Part shown: piece by piece, positions 7,574 through 17,256 of the stretch
Layout of the letters: every line of letters begins with the position of its first letter
Numbering within the stretch: position 1 is the stretch's first letter
NCBI RefSeq assembly: GCF_001668615.1
Contig: NZ_LZMC01000111.1
Coordinates: 1 to 64,000 of the forward strand
From: Mycobacterium sp. 1274761.0
GTDB taxonomy: Bacteria > Actinomycetota > Actinomycetes > Mycobacteriales > Mycobacteriaceae
DNA length: 64,000 nucleotides
Reading direction: 5' to 3'
Notes under the pieces: model-generated
Told to the model about the DNA's origin: nothing
Database searches by the model: none
The model's input: the letters and a program-made list of their open reading frames with translations, nothing else
Translations under genes and position numbers: made by a program

Positions 7574-10500
7574 ACCGGCTCACACCAGGTGATCTGAACG
7601 AGTTGTTCCGGATAGGACCGACTGACGAGCGTCGCGCGACCCGGCGGAAGCGGTGATGGACGAACGGAGCCGAGCAGCACACCTTCCTCCGGGCTGGCGC
7701 TCATCATCAGGCCCATGCATCCCACGTCTCGCATTCGAGCCAGCACCGGGTCGAACATCGCTCGCGCCGCCCCACCCGAACGCCGCGCCACTACGACATG
7801 CAGTCCGAGATCCTTTGCGTGCGGTAGGAAGTCAGCCAGTGGCGCAAGCGCGTTGACACCGCTCGGCGGGGCGATCAGGTCGTAGTCGTCGATGACGACG
7901 TAGATCTCGGGGCCCGACCACCATGAGCGTTCGCGCAACTGCTGCTGGGTGACGTTCTCCCCGGGCAGCCGCGCCTGCAGTAACTCCATCAAGGCCCGTA
8001 ATTGTGGCGCGAGTGCCTGCGCCGATGCGGCGTAGCCCGAAACGTGGTCCGATTCGACGACGCCCAGCAGCGTCCGTCGAACATCGACGAGGAACAGTTG
8101 AGCCGCCTCCGGGGTGTTCACCCGAACGATCTCGCGGCACAGCGTCCGCAGCGTCGCCGTCTTGCCGCATTCGCCTTGGCCGAGAACGATGAGATGACCC
8201 TCGGCCGCGAAATCCAATGTCAACGGCTGCAGTTCGATTTCGCCGAGGCCCAGCACGATCTCGGTCGCGAGGCCCTTATCCGCGATCACCGCGGTGTAGT
8301 CGACCCGCTCCGGCAGAACCAGAATCGGCGGTGCGACGCGTTGCGCATACCGCGCGCTCAGCCTGCTGGCGACGGTACCGTCGGCGGCCGCCGTCGCGAC
8401 GACGAATTCGCGTCCGTCTCGCGTGATTCCCCGGCCGGGCGGAGAATTCACCAGCTGCCGCGCGCGCTTGCGGTCCATCTCCGACTCCGCAGGATCGCCC
8501 AGCCGCAGTTCGATACGGGTACCGGTCTGGTCCTTGAACGCCGGCCGGATTTCGGCCCACCGTGACGCCGATATCACGACGTGGATGCCGTATGAAAGTC
8601 CTTGGGATGCCAGCGCGGTGATCGGTGCCTCCAAGCTGTCGAACTCGTGCCGAACCGTGGCCCAACCGTCGATGACGAGAAACACCTCGCCATACACGTC
8701 GCCCGCAACTCCCGACGCGCGTTGGGCTTCACGGCTTCGTAGAATCGATTCCAGCTGTGCAACCGTTCGCCGCACCAGGTCGATCTCGCGTCGGGTGGCG
8801 ACCGACCCGACATGGGGCACCGATCTCAGTGAGGACAATGTGCCGCCGCCGAAGTCGAGGCAGTAGACCTGAACGTCGCGCGGATCGTGAGTCTCGGCCA
8901 ACGCCAGTATCAGCGTGCGCAGCGCTGTCGACTTGCCCGATTGGGGGCCGCCGACGACGGCGACGTTGCCTGCGGCCCCGGCAAGTTGGGCTACCAACAG
9001 CTCACGGCGCTGCTCGAACGGGCAGTCGACGAGACCGACGGGAACGGTGAGACGAAGCTGCGGCCCGGCATGGTGAAGAAGGACTGCGAGATCGGGTGAT
9101 TCGGCAAGCGGAGGCAGCCATACCTGGTGGGCGCGTGTTCCATGGCCCTGAATCTGATCGACGACCGTGTCCAGTACCGTCCGGGATGCTGCGCTGCGCT
9201 TCTCGTCCTCGACCGTGACGCAGCCCGTCCGTGCGGCGGTGAAGAGCTGCGGGGCGGCGATGGTCACCGCTCCCCCGGAGCGGGCTGGCTTTGGTCTGCA
9301 GGGGCCGGACACAAACGCCGTCTGGAACCGCACCGGTTCACCGGCACCGGTTTTCAGGAAGGCCGCCCCTGGCGTGCTGGGTAGCTGAAAGGCATCGGAT
9401 ACCCCGAGCACTGAACGTGATTCGCTGGCGGAGAAAGTTTTCAGACAGACCCGGTAGGACAAGTGTGAGTCGAGCCCCCGCAGTCGGCCCTCGTCCACCC
9501 GCTGGCTTGCCAGCAGAAGATGCATGCCCAGCGACCGCCCCAGCCTACCGATCGCGATGAACAGATCGATGAAGTCGGGCTGTTGGCTGAGCAACTCCGA
9601 GAACTCGTCGACGATGATGAACAAAGTCGGCAACGCAGCCAACCCAGCACCCTGGCTGCAAGCACGGTTGTATTCTCCGATGTTGGCGAATCTGCCTGCT
9701 GCCCTGAGCAGTTCCTGCCGACGAGTGACCTCTCCCGACAGCGCTTCCTTCATCCGCGCGACGAGATGCGCTTCATCTGCGAGGTTGGTGATGACCGCTG
9801 CCACGTGCGGTGCGCGCTCCAAGCCCAGGAAGGTGGCGCCGCCTTTGAAGTCGACCAGAACAAGGTTCAGCATGTGGGGCGGATGTGCGGCGATCATGCC
9901 CAAGGTCAGCGTTCGGAGAAACTCCGATTTACCCGATCCCGTCGCGCCAACGCACAGACCGTGTGGCCCCATGCCGTTCGCGGCGGCCTCCTTGATGTCG
10001 AGTTCCGCCGCATCGCCATGTTCGGCGATGCCGATCGGCACGCGCAACACCTGCTCAGGTCGACGGACCGACCGCCAGCGGGTCGTGACGTCGATCGATC
10101 CGACGTCATCGAACCCCATCAGCTCCGGCCAGCCAGACGTCGAGGCGATCCTGTCTCCTGCGGCGGATGTGCCGGCGGGCCGAAAAGGTGACAGGCGGCG
10201 GGCACACGAAATCGCCTGCCCGACGGTCATCGCGTCCGGACGCGCACGAACTTCGTCGCCGATTACCGCATCATCGCTGACGACCAACGTCAGCTCGGCG
10301 CCCCCGTCGCACGCCGCGTCGAGCGCAACAACTGTCAGACTCGCTTGCTCAGAAACGAAGGGGTCGGCGAGTCCGCCGTCGACCAGCAGCACCGTGCGCG
10401 CCGTGCGGCAGCCGACGAGATCGGTTTGCGCCGTCGGCAGATCACGGTAGGTTAGCCGCGCAGAGCCGGCGCCATCGGCTTCGGATGGATGCTGGTGGTG

Positions 10501-11292
10501 CGGCAGCCATTTCAGCCAATCCCAGTTTTCCGCGGTAATGGGGTCGACGACGGCGGCGATGCGTAGGTCGTTGGGGCTGTGCATCACCGCCAGCTGGCAG
10601 ATCATCGCGCGAAGAAGGCGGCGGGCGGCGACCGTGTCTCCGCTGAGCGAGATCGCGGTGAAGTCAGTCAGCGGGATAGACACAGGCAGATCGGGCACCG
10701 TGGAGCGGTGGAGAACCAGCCGTTGTAATTCTGTTGATGTGACGGGATCGCGCTGCTGCAGCGGTTCGAGGTCGGGAGCGATGAGCCGGGTGGACACACG
10801 CCGAGGACCGAGGCCGATGCGGACGTGACCGAAATCGGCGTCATCCGGCCTGCGCTCCCACATGCGTCTGCCGCCGATGATCATCCACAGCGCGCAGGGG
10901 TCGGGGTGCTGCCACACCAACGAGACGCGTTGTTCATCAGCTGTGTTCAGCATCTTGGCGTCAACCGAAGCGAGGTAATTGAGGTAATCGCGGCGGCTGA
11001 GGTTGATTTCGGCGACGCGGCTACCGCCACGTGAGCCCGTGGCCACCGTTCCGAGCATGGAGAGGACCATCATCACCGGGAAGAACAAAAACATCGGGCT
11101 ACGGGTCGCCGAGGCGCCGGAGGTGAAATAGAGGGTCATCATGCCGATGCTCGCCGCCGCCATCGCCATGGGTAGCACCCTGGTGAGGGGATTGACCGGC
11201 GCCTCGCTGCGAATGTCGGGCGGAGGCCTGACAACGACCTCCTCGTCGGCCACCGGTGGGCCGGTCAAGCGCGGCTGAATCGAGAACTCCAT
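7570..11292 (-). CDS. eccC4: ESX-4 secretion ATPase EccC4
   Basis: 1240 aa from ATG 11292 (MEFSIQPRLTGPP), close to the 1236 aa of M. tuberculosis EccC4. The frame is open a further 131 codons upstream, but that part runs into the divergent eccD4 and is not protein-like. Two transmembrane helices lie at about 40-59 and 65-86. Three FtsK/SpoIIIE ATPase domains follow: Walker A GATGSGKS (449-456) with Walker B FIIVDEFSE (558-566); GGPQSGKS (781-788) with FLVIDG (871-876); and GQGECGKT (1038-1045) with YVVIDDYD (1131-1138). Only the first Walker B has the full DE pair, as in other EccC proteins. It is the motor of the ESX-4 membrane complex, and its C-terminal domains recognise substrates. Confidence 0.96.
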   Translation of the reverse strand: MEFSIQPRLTGPPVADEEVVVRPPPDIRSEAPVNPLTRVLPMAMAAASIGMMTLYFTSGASATRSPMFLFFPVMMVLSMLGTVATGSRGGSRVAEINLSRRDYLNYLASVDAKMLNTADEQRVSLVWQHPDPCALWMIIGGRRMWERRPDDADFGHVRIGLGPRRVSTRLIAPDLEPLQQRDPVTSTELQRLVLHRSTVPDLPVSIPLTDFTAISLSGDTVAARRLLRAMICQLAVMHSPNDLRIAAVVDPITAENWDWLKWLPHHQHPSEADGAGSARLTYRDLPTAQTDLVGCRTARTVLLVDGGLADPFVSEQASLTVVALDAACDGGAELTLVVSDDAVIGDEVRARPDAMTVGQAISCARRLSPFRPAGTSAAGDRIASTSGWPELMGFDDVGSIDVTTRWRSVRRPEQVLRVPIGIAEHGDAAELDIKEAAANGMGPHGLCVGATGSGKSEFLRTLTLGMIAAHPPHMLNLVLVDFKGGATFLGLERAPHVAAVITNLADEAHLVARMKEALSGEVTRRQELLRAAGRFANIGEYNRACSQGAGLAALPTLFIIVDEFSELLSQQPDFIDLFIAIGRLGRSLGMHLLLASQRVDEGRLRGLDSHLSYRVCLKTFSASESRSVLGVSDAFQLPSTPGAAFLKTGAGEPVRFQTAFVSGPCRPKPARSGGAVTIAAPQLFTAARTGCVTVEDEKRSAASRTVLDTVVDQIQGHGTRAHQVWLPPLAESPDLAVLLHHAGPQLRLTVPVGLVDCPFEQRRELLVAQLAGAAGNVAVVGGPQSGKSTALRTLILALAETHDPRDVQVYCLDFGGGTLSSLRSVPHVGSVATRREIDLVRRTVAQLESILRSREAQRASGVAGDVYGEVFLVIDGWATVRHEFDSLEAPITALASQGLSYGIHVVISASRWAEIRPAFKDQTGTRIELRLGDPAESEMDRKRARQLVNSPPGRGITRDGREFVVATAAADGTVASRLSARYAQRVAPPILVLPERVDYTAVIADKGLATEIVLGLGEIELQPLTLDFAAEGHLIVLGQGECGKTATLRTLCREIVRVNTPEAAQLFLVDVRRTLLGVVESDHVSGYAASAQALAPQLRALMELLQARLPGENVTQQQLRERSWWSGPEIYVVIDDYDLIAPPSGVNALAPLADFLPHAKDLGLHVVVARRSGGAARAMFDPVLARMRDVGCMGLMMSASPEEGVLLGSVRPSPLPPGRATLVSRSYPEQLVQITWCEPV

Positions 11293-11398
11293 CGGGAGAT
11301 AGACGCCGCAGCAGGTGATCTCGTTCCCTATCCATAGCACGAGAATTGGCGCGCTGAACCATGTCGGACCCCGGTTACGGTGATCGACGGGGGTGGAC
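11293..11398. promoter_or_regulatory. Divergent eccC4 / eccD4 promoter region
   Basis: This 106-bp gap between the two divergent ESX-4 half-operons must contain both promoters. I see no clear -35/-10 pair or operator; the assignment rests only on gene arrangement. Confidence 0.4.
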
Positions 11399-12742
11399 AT
11401 GACGGTGGTAAACCTGTGTCGGGTCACAGTGTGCAGGCACGATCGGAGCACGGCAGCGGGAGTCGACCTTGCCGTCCCGGCGTGGATGGAGATCGCGGAG
11501 ATACTTCCGCGGGTCGTCGCTCTCGCCGGTGTCGCCGATATCGATCTCACCGAGCGATGGATGCTGTCGCGCGTCGACGGCTCCCCGCTCGATGAATCGC
11601 TGTCGTTGGCAGACAACGGTATTGGCGATGGCGACATCTTGGTGCTCAGCGCCGAGCCGATCGCCGTTCCGCATCTGAACGACATGAGCCACTATGTGGC
11701 CGAGGCGTCGCGCGAGGACGACGTCGGTCGACGACTCGGTCCGCTTGCAGGCGTCTGGTCGCTGGGGACAGGCGCGGCGGTACTGGCCTTTCCCGGTCCG
11801 ACGGCGCCAGGCATCCGTGCTGTCGTCGCGGCGGTCGCGGCTCTTTCGACCGCGGTCGCCGCCGCCGTCTACGACCGCATCGGCGCCGATTCACTGCCGA
11901 CGTTGAGCCTCGGGACAGGCGCCGTCGCCCTGGGTGCCGTTGCCGGCTACCTAATGGTGCCGGGTGGTCCCGCCCCGCCGAATTTCTTTCTGGGAGCGAC
12001 GGTGTGCACCGCGTTGTCGACTATGCTGCTTCACCTGACATCGCGCGGGACGACGTTGTTCGTCGCGATCGCGGCGCTGTCGGCGATCGTCGCGATTGCC
12101 GCGGCAGCGGTGACGGTATGGCCGGCGCCAACGGCGTCCCTCGGAGCCGCACTCGCTGCCGGATCCTTGGCCATGCTCGGTGCCGCCGCCAGGCTGTCGG
12201 TCATCCTGACCGGGCTGGCGCCGCGAATGCCTGATACAGGCGGCGCACCCGGCACCGAGATGGTCGCACCCGCCGTGGGTGCCGCACGTGCCGTCCGGGG
12301 CCATCATACGGCGACAGGACTGATGGCCGGCTTCTCGATATCGACGGCACTCGGCACGGTCCTGGTCGCCTCCGGCCACGGCCGTTGGAGCGGCGTCGCA
12401 CTCACCGCCGCGGTCTCCGTCGCGCTGCTGTTTCGCGCCGCTCAACAACGCGGAGCGATCCGGACCGCGGTGATCTTCAGCGCCGGGATGATCAGCGCCA
12501 CAGCAAGTCTCACACTGGCTGGCCTTCTGGCGCCGCAGCAATCCGTCTGGCTCAGCGTCGTCGTGATCGTCGCCGGCCTCGGGGGCTTGTGGGCAACTCT
12601 CACCGAGGTCGGCTCACGGCTGAGTCCGTTCGCCCGCCGCGGTTTGGAGGTGGTCGACTACCTCGCGCTGGCGGCGGTTGTTCCGCTGGCGTGTTGGGTC
12701 ATCGGGGTGTTCGGCTTCGTCCGTGGATTGAGCCTGACATGA
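11399..12742 (+). CDS. eccD4: ESX-4 membrane channel component EccD4
   Basis: 447 aa from ATG 11399; an in-frame GTG two codons earlier (11393) is the alternative start. Residues 1-95 form the ubiquitin-like cytosolic domain (VNLCRVTVCRHD; GDILVLSAEP). About eleven hydrophobic transmembrane segments follow, from GVWSLGTGAAVLAFPG to the C-terminal VVPLACWVIGVFGFVRGL. In solved ESX complexes EccD dimers form the bulk of the membrane pore. The stop overlaps the mycP4 ATG (ATGA), giving coupled translation. Confidence 0.93.
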   Translation: MTVVNLCRVTVCRHDRSTAAGVDLAVPAWMEIAEILPRVVALAGVADIDLTERWMLSRVDGSPLDESLSLADNGIGDGDILVLSAEPIAVPHLNDMSHYVAEASREDDVGRRLGPLAGVWSLGTGAAVLAFPGPTAPGIRAVVAAVAALSTAVAAAVYDRIGADSLPTLSLGTGAVALGAVAGYLMVPGGPAPPNFFLGATVCTALSTMLLHLTSRGTTLFVAIAALSAIVAIAAAAVTVWPAPTASLGAALAAGSLAMLGAAARLSVILTGLAPRMPDTGGAPGTEMVAPAVGAARAVRGHHTATGLMAGFSISTALGTVLVASGHGRWSGVALTAAVSVALLFRAAQQRGAIRTAVIFSAGMISATASLTLAGLLAPQQSVWLSVVVIVAGLGGLWATLTEVGSRLSPFARRGLEVVDYLALAAVVPLACWVIGVFGFVRGLSLT

Positions 12743-14124
12743 CGTCGCGGCTGGCGCGGGCGGCCGCGGCCCTGACGCTGGCGTCGATCCCGGTGTGGTC
12801 GCCGCCGGCAGCCGCGGCGGTTACACCACCGGCGGTCGATGACTCACTGCTGCCCAAACCACGAACGCCCTCGCCCCCGCAGCCAACTGAGCTCCGGCAG
12901 CAGTGTCTGGTCTCCGCTCCGATCCGCGACAGTTCGTCCGCGCGTCAACTCGACGGACTGGACCTGGCGGCGGCCTGGCGGCTCAGCCGGGGCGCCGGCC
13001 AGACCGTGGCGGTCGTCGACACCGGCGTGGCGCGGCATCGCTTGCTGCCGCATCTGGTGCCGGGCGGTGACTACGTTTCCACCGGCGACGGCACCGACGA
13101 CTGCGACGGTCACGGAACGGTGGTCGCCGGCATCGTCGGTGCGGCCGAACAACTCGGCGCCGGAACGCAATTCAGCGGTGTCGCACCCGACGCGACGATC
13201 ATAGGCATTCGTCAGTCGAGCGTGAAATATGCGCCGGCCGGTCAGAGCGCACCGGGCTTCGGCGACGTCGACACGCTCGCGATGGCGATACGGACCGCCG
13301 CCGATATGGGTGCGTCGGTGATCAACGTGTCGTCCATCGCCTGTGTTCCGGCCGCCGCGGCGTTGGACGATCGGGCGTTGGGTGCCGCGCTGGCGTATGC
13401 GGTAGATGTCAAAAACGTCGTCGTGGTCGCGGCGGCGGGAAACGTTGGCGGTCTCGGTCAGTGTCCGGATCAGAACCCGCCCGCTGACCCCGCACGACCC
13501 GGCAGGCCGGACTGGGATTCGGTGAAAGTCGTTGTGACTCCGGCATGGTACGACGACTACGTGCTCACGGTCGGATCGGTTGATCCCCATGGCGCGCCGT
13601 CACGGTTCACCCTTGCCGGTCCCTGGGTGGACGTCGCCGCACCGGGCGAGGGCGTGGTATCGCTCGACGCGGACGGGGAAGGGTTGATCGACTCGTTGCC
13701 GGTGCTGGGCGAGGAGATGCCGATCGTGGGAACCAGCTACGCCGCACCGGTGGTGAGCGCGATCGCCGCGCTTGTGCGGGCGAGGTCGCCGCATATGACT
13801 GCGCGGCAGGTGATGCAGCGCATCAAGGACACGGCGCATCGACCGCCCGCGGGCTGGGACCCGTTTGTCGGTCACGGTGTCGTCGACGCCGTTGCCGCGG
13901 TGAGCGGTGTCAGCGACGCGACGAACATGGTCGTCGTCACAGATGAGGCACCGCAGCACGACGACCCGTCACCCCCCGACCTTGTGGTCACGCCCGACGA
14001 GAGTGGACGAAAGGTGGCATTCGGCGGCGCGGGCGTGTGCGTGGCCGTGGTGGCCGCCGCGGTGGCAATGACTGCCTCCATGGGTCGACTACGGCGGCAA
14101 CGGGATACTGTCACGCGCGAATAG
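12739..14124 (+). CDS. mycP4: Mycosin protease MycP4 (ESX-4)
   Basis: 461 aa from ATG 12739, chosen for its overlap with the eccD4 stop and because it gives a proper signal peptide (MTSRLARAAAALTLASIPVW, cleaved near AAA-V). It is a subtilisin-family serine protease with the triad visible as D94 (VAVVDTGVARH), H125 (DCDGHGTVVAG) and S333 (VGTSYAAPVVSA), plus the oxyanion Asn in AAAGN (N235). A C-terminal transmembrane helix (VAFGGAGVCVAVVAAAVAM, about 426-445) anchors it with the catalytic domain outside. Mycosins stabilise and regulate ESX complexes. The last 36 bp overlap the 3' end of eccB4 on the other strand. Confidence 0.95.
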   Translation: MTSRLARAAAALTLASIPVWSPPAAAAVTPPAVDDSLLPKPRTPSPPQPTELRQQCLVSAPIRDSSSARQLDGLDLAAAWRLSRGAGQTVAVVDTGVARHRLLPHLVPGGDYVSTGDGTDDCDGHGTVVAGIVGAAEQLGAGTQFSGVAPDATIIGIRQSSVKYAPAGQSAPGFGDVDTLAMAIRTAADMGASVINVSSIACVPAAAALDDRALGAALAYAVDVKNVVVVAAAGNVGGLGQCPDQNPPADPARPGRPDWDSVKVVVTPAWYDDYVLTVGSVDPHGAPSRFTLAGPWVDVAAPGEGVVSLDADGEGLIDSLPVLGEEMPIVGTSYAAPVVSAIAALVRARSPHMTARQVMQRIKDTAHRPPAGWDPFVGHGVVDAVAAVSGVSDATNMVVVTDEAPQHDDPSPPDLVVTPDESGRKVAFGGAGVCVAVVAAAVAMTASMGRLRRQRDTVTRE

Positions 14125-15456
14125 CGCACTGTCCCTGCTCAATTCGGGCCCGCGGGGCAGCCGCGACAACACCGGCCATGGCGCCGCGACCGGATCACCC
14201 TCGATACCGAGGACGCGTGCGGTGGCTTCGTCGCGAAGGCCGTAGAGCACACCGTTCTCGGTGATCACGTACAACGGGCCGCCGCCCTGTGCACCCGTGA
14301 TCGCGGTCGTCCGCACGTATGCGCTTCGACCCGACGGCATCACGATGCCGTCGACGTTGGGGCCCTCACCGTCATGTTGTGCCAGCTCGACCGGATGTCC
14401 GTCCACCGGGAGCGAGTCGCCCTGCCATAGGACGGTTGTCGGCCCATCGGGCAGCCACTGTCCGCACAGCACTCCTGGCTCGGCGCCGGTCGTCTGGCCC
14501 GCGTGCGACGGAAAGCTTGACACCGCAAGCGGACTGACTGGGGGCGCATCTGCGATGACATCAGGCGTGACGGCCGTGATGCCGTTTCTGTCGTCACCGA
14601 TACGGATGAGGTTCGCCGCCACTTCGCCGATGCGTTGAATGCCGTTGGCCAGCACAACGAAGTAGTCGTTCCCGTCGACCCGTGTCACGCGGATCACGTC
14701 CCCGACCCGAAACCCCGCGATCACGCCGGGTCCGCCTGCACCCGCAATCTTCGGCGAAGCGATCGGCGGAGCCTCGGGGATGGCTTCGAGCAGCGCGAGC
14801 GAGACGGGCAGGGGCTCAACACCGTCGAGCCGCAGGGCCCATACGACGCCCGGATTGCGCAGATCGACCTCGGCGCGCCACCCGTTGTACAGCAGATAGG
14901 TCGCGGCGGCGCTCTCCGATCGGGCGGTGACGAGGACGCTCGGCTGGCGGTCTCGTCGGTCCAGGTCTACCGCGCCGGCGATCACGGTCATGGTGGTGTC
15001 GTCGCACACGGTCCAGCTGGACTCGTGTTCGGACAGCGGTCGGCCGATGACGGCTGGCGCGCCGGGGATGCCGAGCAGTGGCCCGCGGTTGGCCGAGTCC
15101 ACGTCGGCGCCGCTGACCGTTCGCGGTGTTAGGGCACTTCCGGCCACCAAGCGAGCGGACGACAGGTTCATCACGGGGTGCCACGTGTCACCGACGCGGA
15201 CGTACAGCGCTCCTGAGTCGCGGGTCATGACGATGGCGGCGTCGCCCAGGCCGGGGCTCGGCCGCAGAAAAGCCAGGATCGCGACCGCCGCGACTACGAC
15301 GACGGCCAGTACGCAGCCCGCGGTGAACGCCAAGGACTGTGACCGCATCGGGTCGTGCAGCATCCGGAGGTCACCACGCAGCAGCGCGTGTTCCATCCGC
15401 CGCAGCAGGAATCGGTAGCCGCTGACGTGCAGCCGCGTGGTCGGTTGACGAGTCAT
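14089..15456 (-). CDS. eccB4: ESX-4 membrane component EccB4
   Basis: 455 aa. The short cytoplasmic N-terminus has the family motif TRLHVSGYRFLLRRMEHALL. One transmembrane helix (LAFTAGCVLAVVVVAAVAIL, about 43-62) follows, then a large periplasmic region with the EccB repeat fold (GALYVRVGDTWHPVMNLSSA, GDDRNGITAVTPDVIADAPP, SALFARDSIPLPP). It is read from the opposite strand to mycP4 and overlaps its 3' end. A 9-bp hairpin separates it from the polyprenyl synthase upstream, so it probably has its own promoter in the short gap 15457-15498. Confidence 0.94.
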   Translation of the reverse strand: MTRQPTTRLHVSGYRFLLRRMEHALLRGDLRMLHDPMRSQSLAFTAGCVLAVVVVAAVAILAFLRPSPGLGDAAIVMTRDSGALYVRVGDTWHPVMNLSSARLVAGSALTPRTVSGADVDSANRGPLLGIPGAPAVIGRPLSEHESSWTVCDDTTMTVIAGAVDLDRRDRQPSVLVTARSESAAATYLLYNGWRAEVDLRNPGVVWALRLDGVEPLPVSLALLEAIPEAPPIASPKIAGAGGPGVIAGFRVGDVIRVTRVDGNDYFVVLANGIQRIGEVAANLIRIGDDRNGITAVTPDVIADAPPVSPLAVSSFPSHAGQTTGAEPGVLCGQWLPDGPTTVLWQGDSLPVDGHPVELAQHDGEGPNVDGIVMPSGRSAYVRTTAITGAQGGGPLYVITENGVLYGLRDEATARVLGIEGDPVAAPWPVLSRLPRGPELSRDSALFARDSIPLPP

Positions 15457-15498
15457 ACTCCCCCTGTGCCAAACCTACTGGCGTAGGAGAGGTGGTCC

Positions 15499-15519
15499 CG
15501 TCACGAATTTTTCGTGACG
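15499..15519 (-). terminator. Perfect 9-bp hairpin after the polyprenyl synthase gene
   Basis: CGTCACGAA-TTT-TTCGTGACG, immediately downstream of the TAG stop at 15521-15523 on the minus strand. The stem has a 3-base loop. The downstream T-tract is weak, so this may be a terminator or a binding site in the eccB4 upstream region. Confidence 0.6.
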
Positions 15520-15520
15520 T

Positions 15521-16573
15521 CTACCGCCACCTGGCCCAGACATACGGCACCAGCGACCGGAGAAAGTCCAGGTCGGGGCCGGGTTCGGCGTCGGCGAAAG
15601 CCTCCGCGAAGTATTCCTCCGCCACCAGCAGAATGCCCTCGGCGTACTCGCCGGCGAAGGTGATGCTGCCGTAATCGTCCATCAGGGCGCGGACCCGGGC
15701 GACGAGGTCGGGCGACCGCTCGCCGCGCGTCCGGCCCAAATAGTCGCGCACCAGCACCGCATCGGCGCCCTCGGCGTTGTTCAGCAGGTGCATGAGCGGC
15801 AGCGTCCGCTTGCCTTCGTAGAGATCGCCGAGGATCTCCTTGCCGTAAGTCCGCTCATTGCCGACCAGGTTGAGCAGGTCATCACGGATCTGGAACGCCG
15901 CACCGAAGTGAAACCCGAAGCGCACCAACGGCGCCGGATCGCACGCGCCGTTCGAACCGACGATCGCGCCGACCCGCAGCGGGTGAATCGTCGTGTACCA
16001 ACACGTCTTGTGCATGATCAGCTCGAGATAGTTGGACGGTCCGAGGCCCTCGACCTCGTCGAGTTGCCAGCCTGCTTCTGTCGCTTGACCTTCCAACGTG
16101 CGCAGCGCCATCATGTCGAACTCGGCCCACACGCGGTCGGCGATGTCCTGATCGAACCGCCGGGTGGCCCGCCGCAGCACCTGCCCGGCGATCACCGCCA
16201 GGCCGTCGCCGGCATTGAGCGCCGCCGCAGTTCCATGAGTTGCTGACAACGTCGGTCTACCCCTGCGCATTTCGCTGCCGTCGGCGACGTCGTCGTGCAC
16301 GAGAAAGGCGTTGTGCATCATCTCGATCGCCACGGCGACGCCCAGCAGGTCCTCGGTCTCGCCGCCGAAAGCACGACCGGTCGCCAGGCAGAGCGCCGGC
16401 CGCAGCGCCTTACCCGGACGCGAGGGATACTCCCGCATCGGCGCATACAGCCAGCGAGCAGGTTCGCCGTCGGGGATGGCGTCGAGCATCGCCCGTCGGA
16501 CGATCTTGGCCACCTGCCGCAGTCGATCCTCCACACCCGCGATCGGATCGGCCCGATCTGCAGTGTCGGTCAT
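15521..16573 (-). CDS. Polyprenyl diphosphate synthase (trans-isoprenyl synthase)
   Basis: 350 aa from ATG 16573, which shares one base with the upstream stop (TGATG). The all-helical trans-prenyltransferase fold carries both aspartate motifs: the first DDVAD at D94-D98 (FLVHDDVADGSEMRRGRPT) and the second QIRDDLLN at 229-235, where the last position is Asn instead of Asp. The KxLRP motif (GKALRPALCLATG, about 54-66) binds IPP. It should condense IPP with an allylic diphosphate to a C15-C25-type prenyl diphosphate; chain length cannot be read reliably. It resembles IdsA/GGPP-synthase paralogs. It is coupled to the 227-aa protein gene and faces a divergent operon containing a desaturase-like enzyme, suggesting a shared isoprenoid pathway (inference). 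Confidence 0.9.
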   Translation of the reverse strand: MTDTADRADPIAGVEDRLRQVAKIVRRAMLDAIPDGEPARWLYAPMREYPSRPGKALRPALCLATGRAFGGETEDLLGVAVAIEMMHNAFLVHDDVADGSEMRRGRPTLSATHGTAAALNAGDGLAVIAGQVLRRATRRFDQDIADRVWAEFDMMALRTLEGQATEAGWQLDEVEGLGPSNYLELIMHKTCWYTTIHPLRVGAIVGSNGACDPAPLVRFGFHFGAAFQIRDDLLNLVGNERTYGKEILGDLYEGKRTLPLMHLLNNAEGADAVLVRDYLGRTRGERSPDLVARVRALMDDYGSITFAGEYAEGILLVAEEYFAEAFADAEPGPDLDFLRSLVPYVWARWR

Positions 16574-17256
16574 CAGAGGGCTTCCCGGACCGTGACGATC
16601 ACCGGAATCGCCAAATCGGGAAACCCTTCCGCCAGCAGCGTTCCGCAGTACCGGGCGGGCGGAACTTCTTGGTCGACAAGCACTTTCACCGATACCCCGC
16701 GACTCGACCTGCCGGGCATCGGTACGGCCTGCGGGTCGAACGTGATGGCCGCCGCGCTGATCACGTGGCCGTCGTGGGCAAGCAGCTCGCTGCACCGCAG
16801 CCGGATATCGCCGAGATTGCCCAGTCCCCTGTTGTGCAACCAGACCTCGCCCCTGGCGCAACCGGGAGACACCGACTCCAGCTCGAGAGTTCCTTGCGCT
16901 TGCACCTTTTCGAGATCGATGGTTGCCGGGCCGTCGCGTTGCTCGTCGACTAAGCGCGTCGAGCCGCGCAGGAACTGATCAGTCAGCGATAGCCAGGACT
17001 GCAGCAGCGGTTCGATCACCGCGGGCCCAGGGCTTTCCTTGCCGTCGGGCGCATTGACGGAATGTTTCTTGGAGTGATCCGTACCGTTGCTGGACGGTGT
17101 GGCTATACGGATGAAGCGATCAACCAGTTCGCTTGCCGCACGGAAACCTTCGGCCTGGATCGCCGTCAACCGGCGAACGTTCGCTTCGGGATCCAGCAGC
17201 GAGGCGAAGAACATGTCGGCGAAGTTGCCGTTATCACCAGTTTCGCGTTCTGGCAC
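16573..17256 (-). CDS. Unknown protein with helical N-terminus and beta-sandwich C-terminus
   Basis: 227 aa, GTG start preceded by a strong AGGAGGAA ribosome binding site. The N-terminal half has two amphipathic helical segments (FFASLLDPEANVRRLTAIQA and PAVIEPLLQSWLSLTDQFL) joined by a charged, low-complexity linker (NGTDHSKKHSVNAPDGKES). The C-terminal 110 residues look like an Ig-like NEW3/CARDB sandwich: GEVWLHNRGLGNLGDIRLRC, ITFDPQAVPMPGRSSRGVSV and PPARYCGTLLAEGFPDLAIP. No signal peptide or transmembrane helix. I do not recognise a named family. It is the first gene of a two-gene leftward operon with the polyprenyl synthase. Confidence 0.75.
   Translation of the reverse strand: MPERETGDNGNFADMFFASLLDPEANVRRLTAIQAEGFRAASELVDRFIRIATPSSNGTDHSKKHSVNAPDGKESPGPAVIEPLLQSWLSLTDQFLRGSTRLVDEQRDGPATIDLEKVQAQGTLELESVSPGCARGEVWLHNRGLGNLGDIRLRCSELLAHDGHVISAAAITFDPQAVPMPGRSSRGVSVKVLVDQEVPPARYCGTLLAEGFPDLAIPVIVTVREAL

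Noticed and set aside
11293..11685. N-terminal extension of EccC4
   Set aside because: It runs through the divergent promoter and into eccD4 on the other strand. The ATG at 11292 gives a length matching known EccC4.
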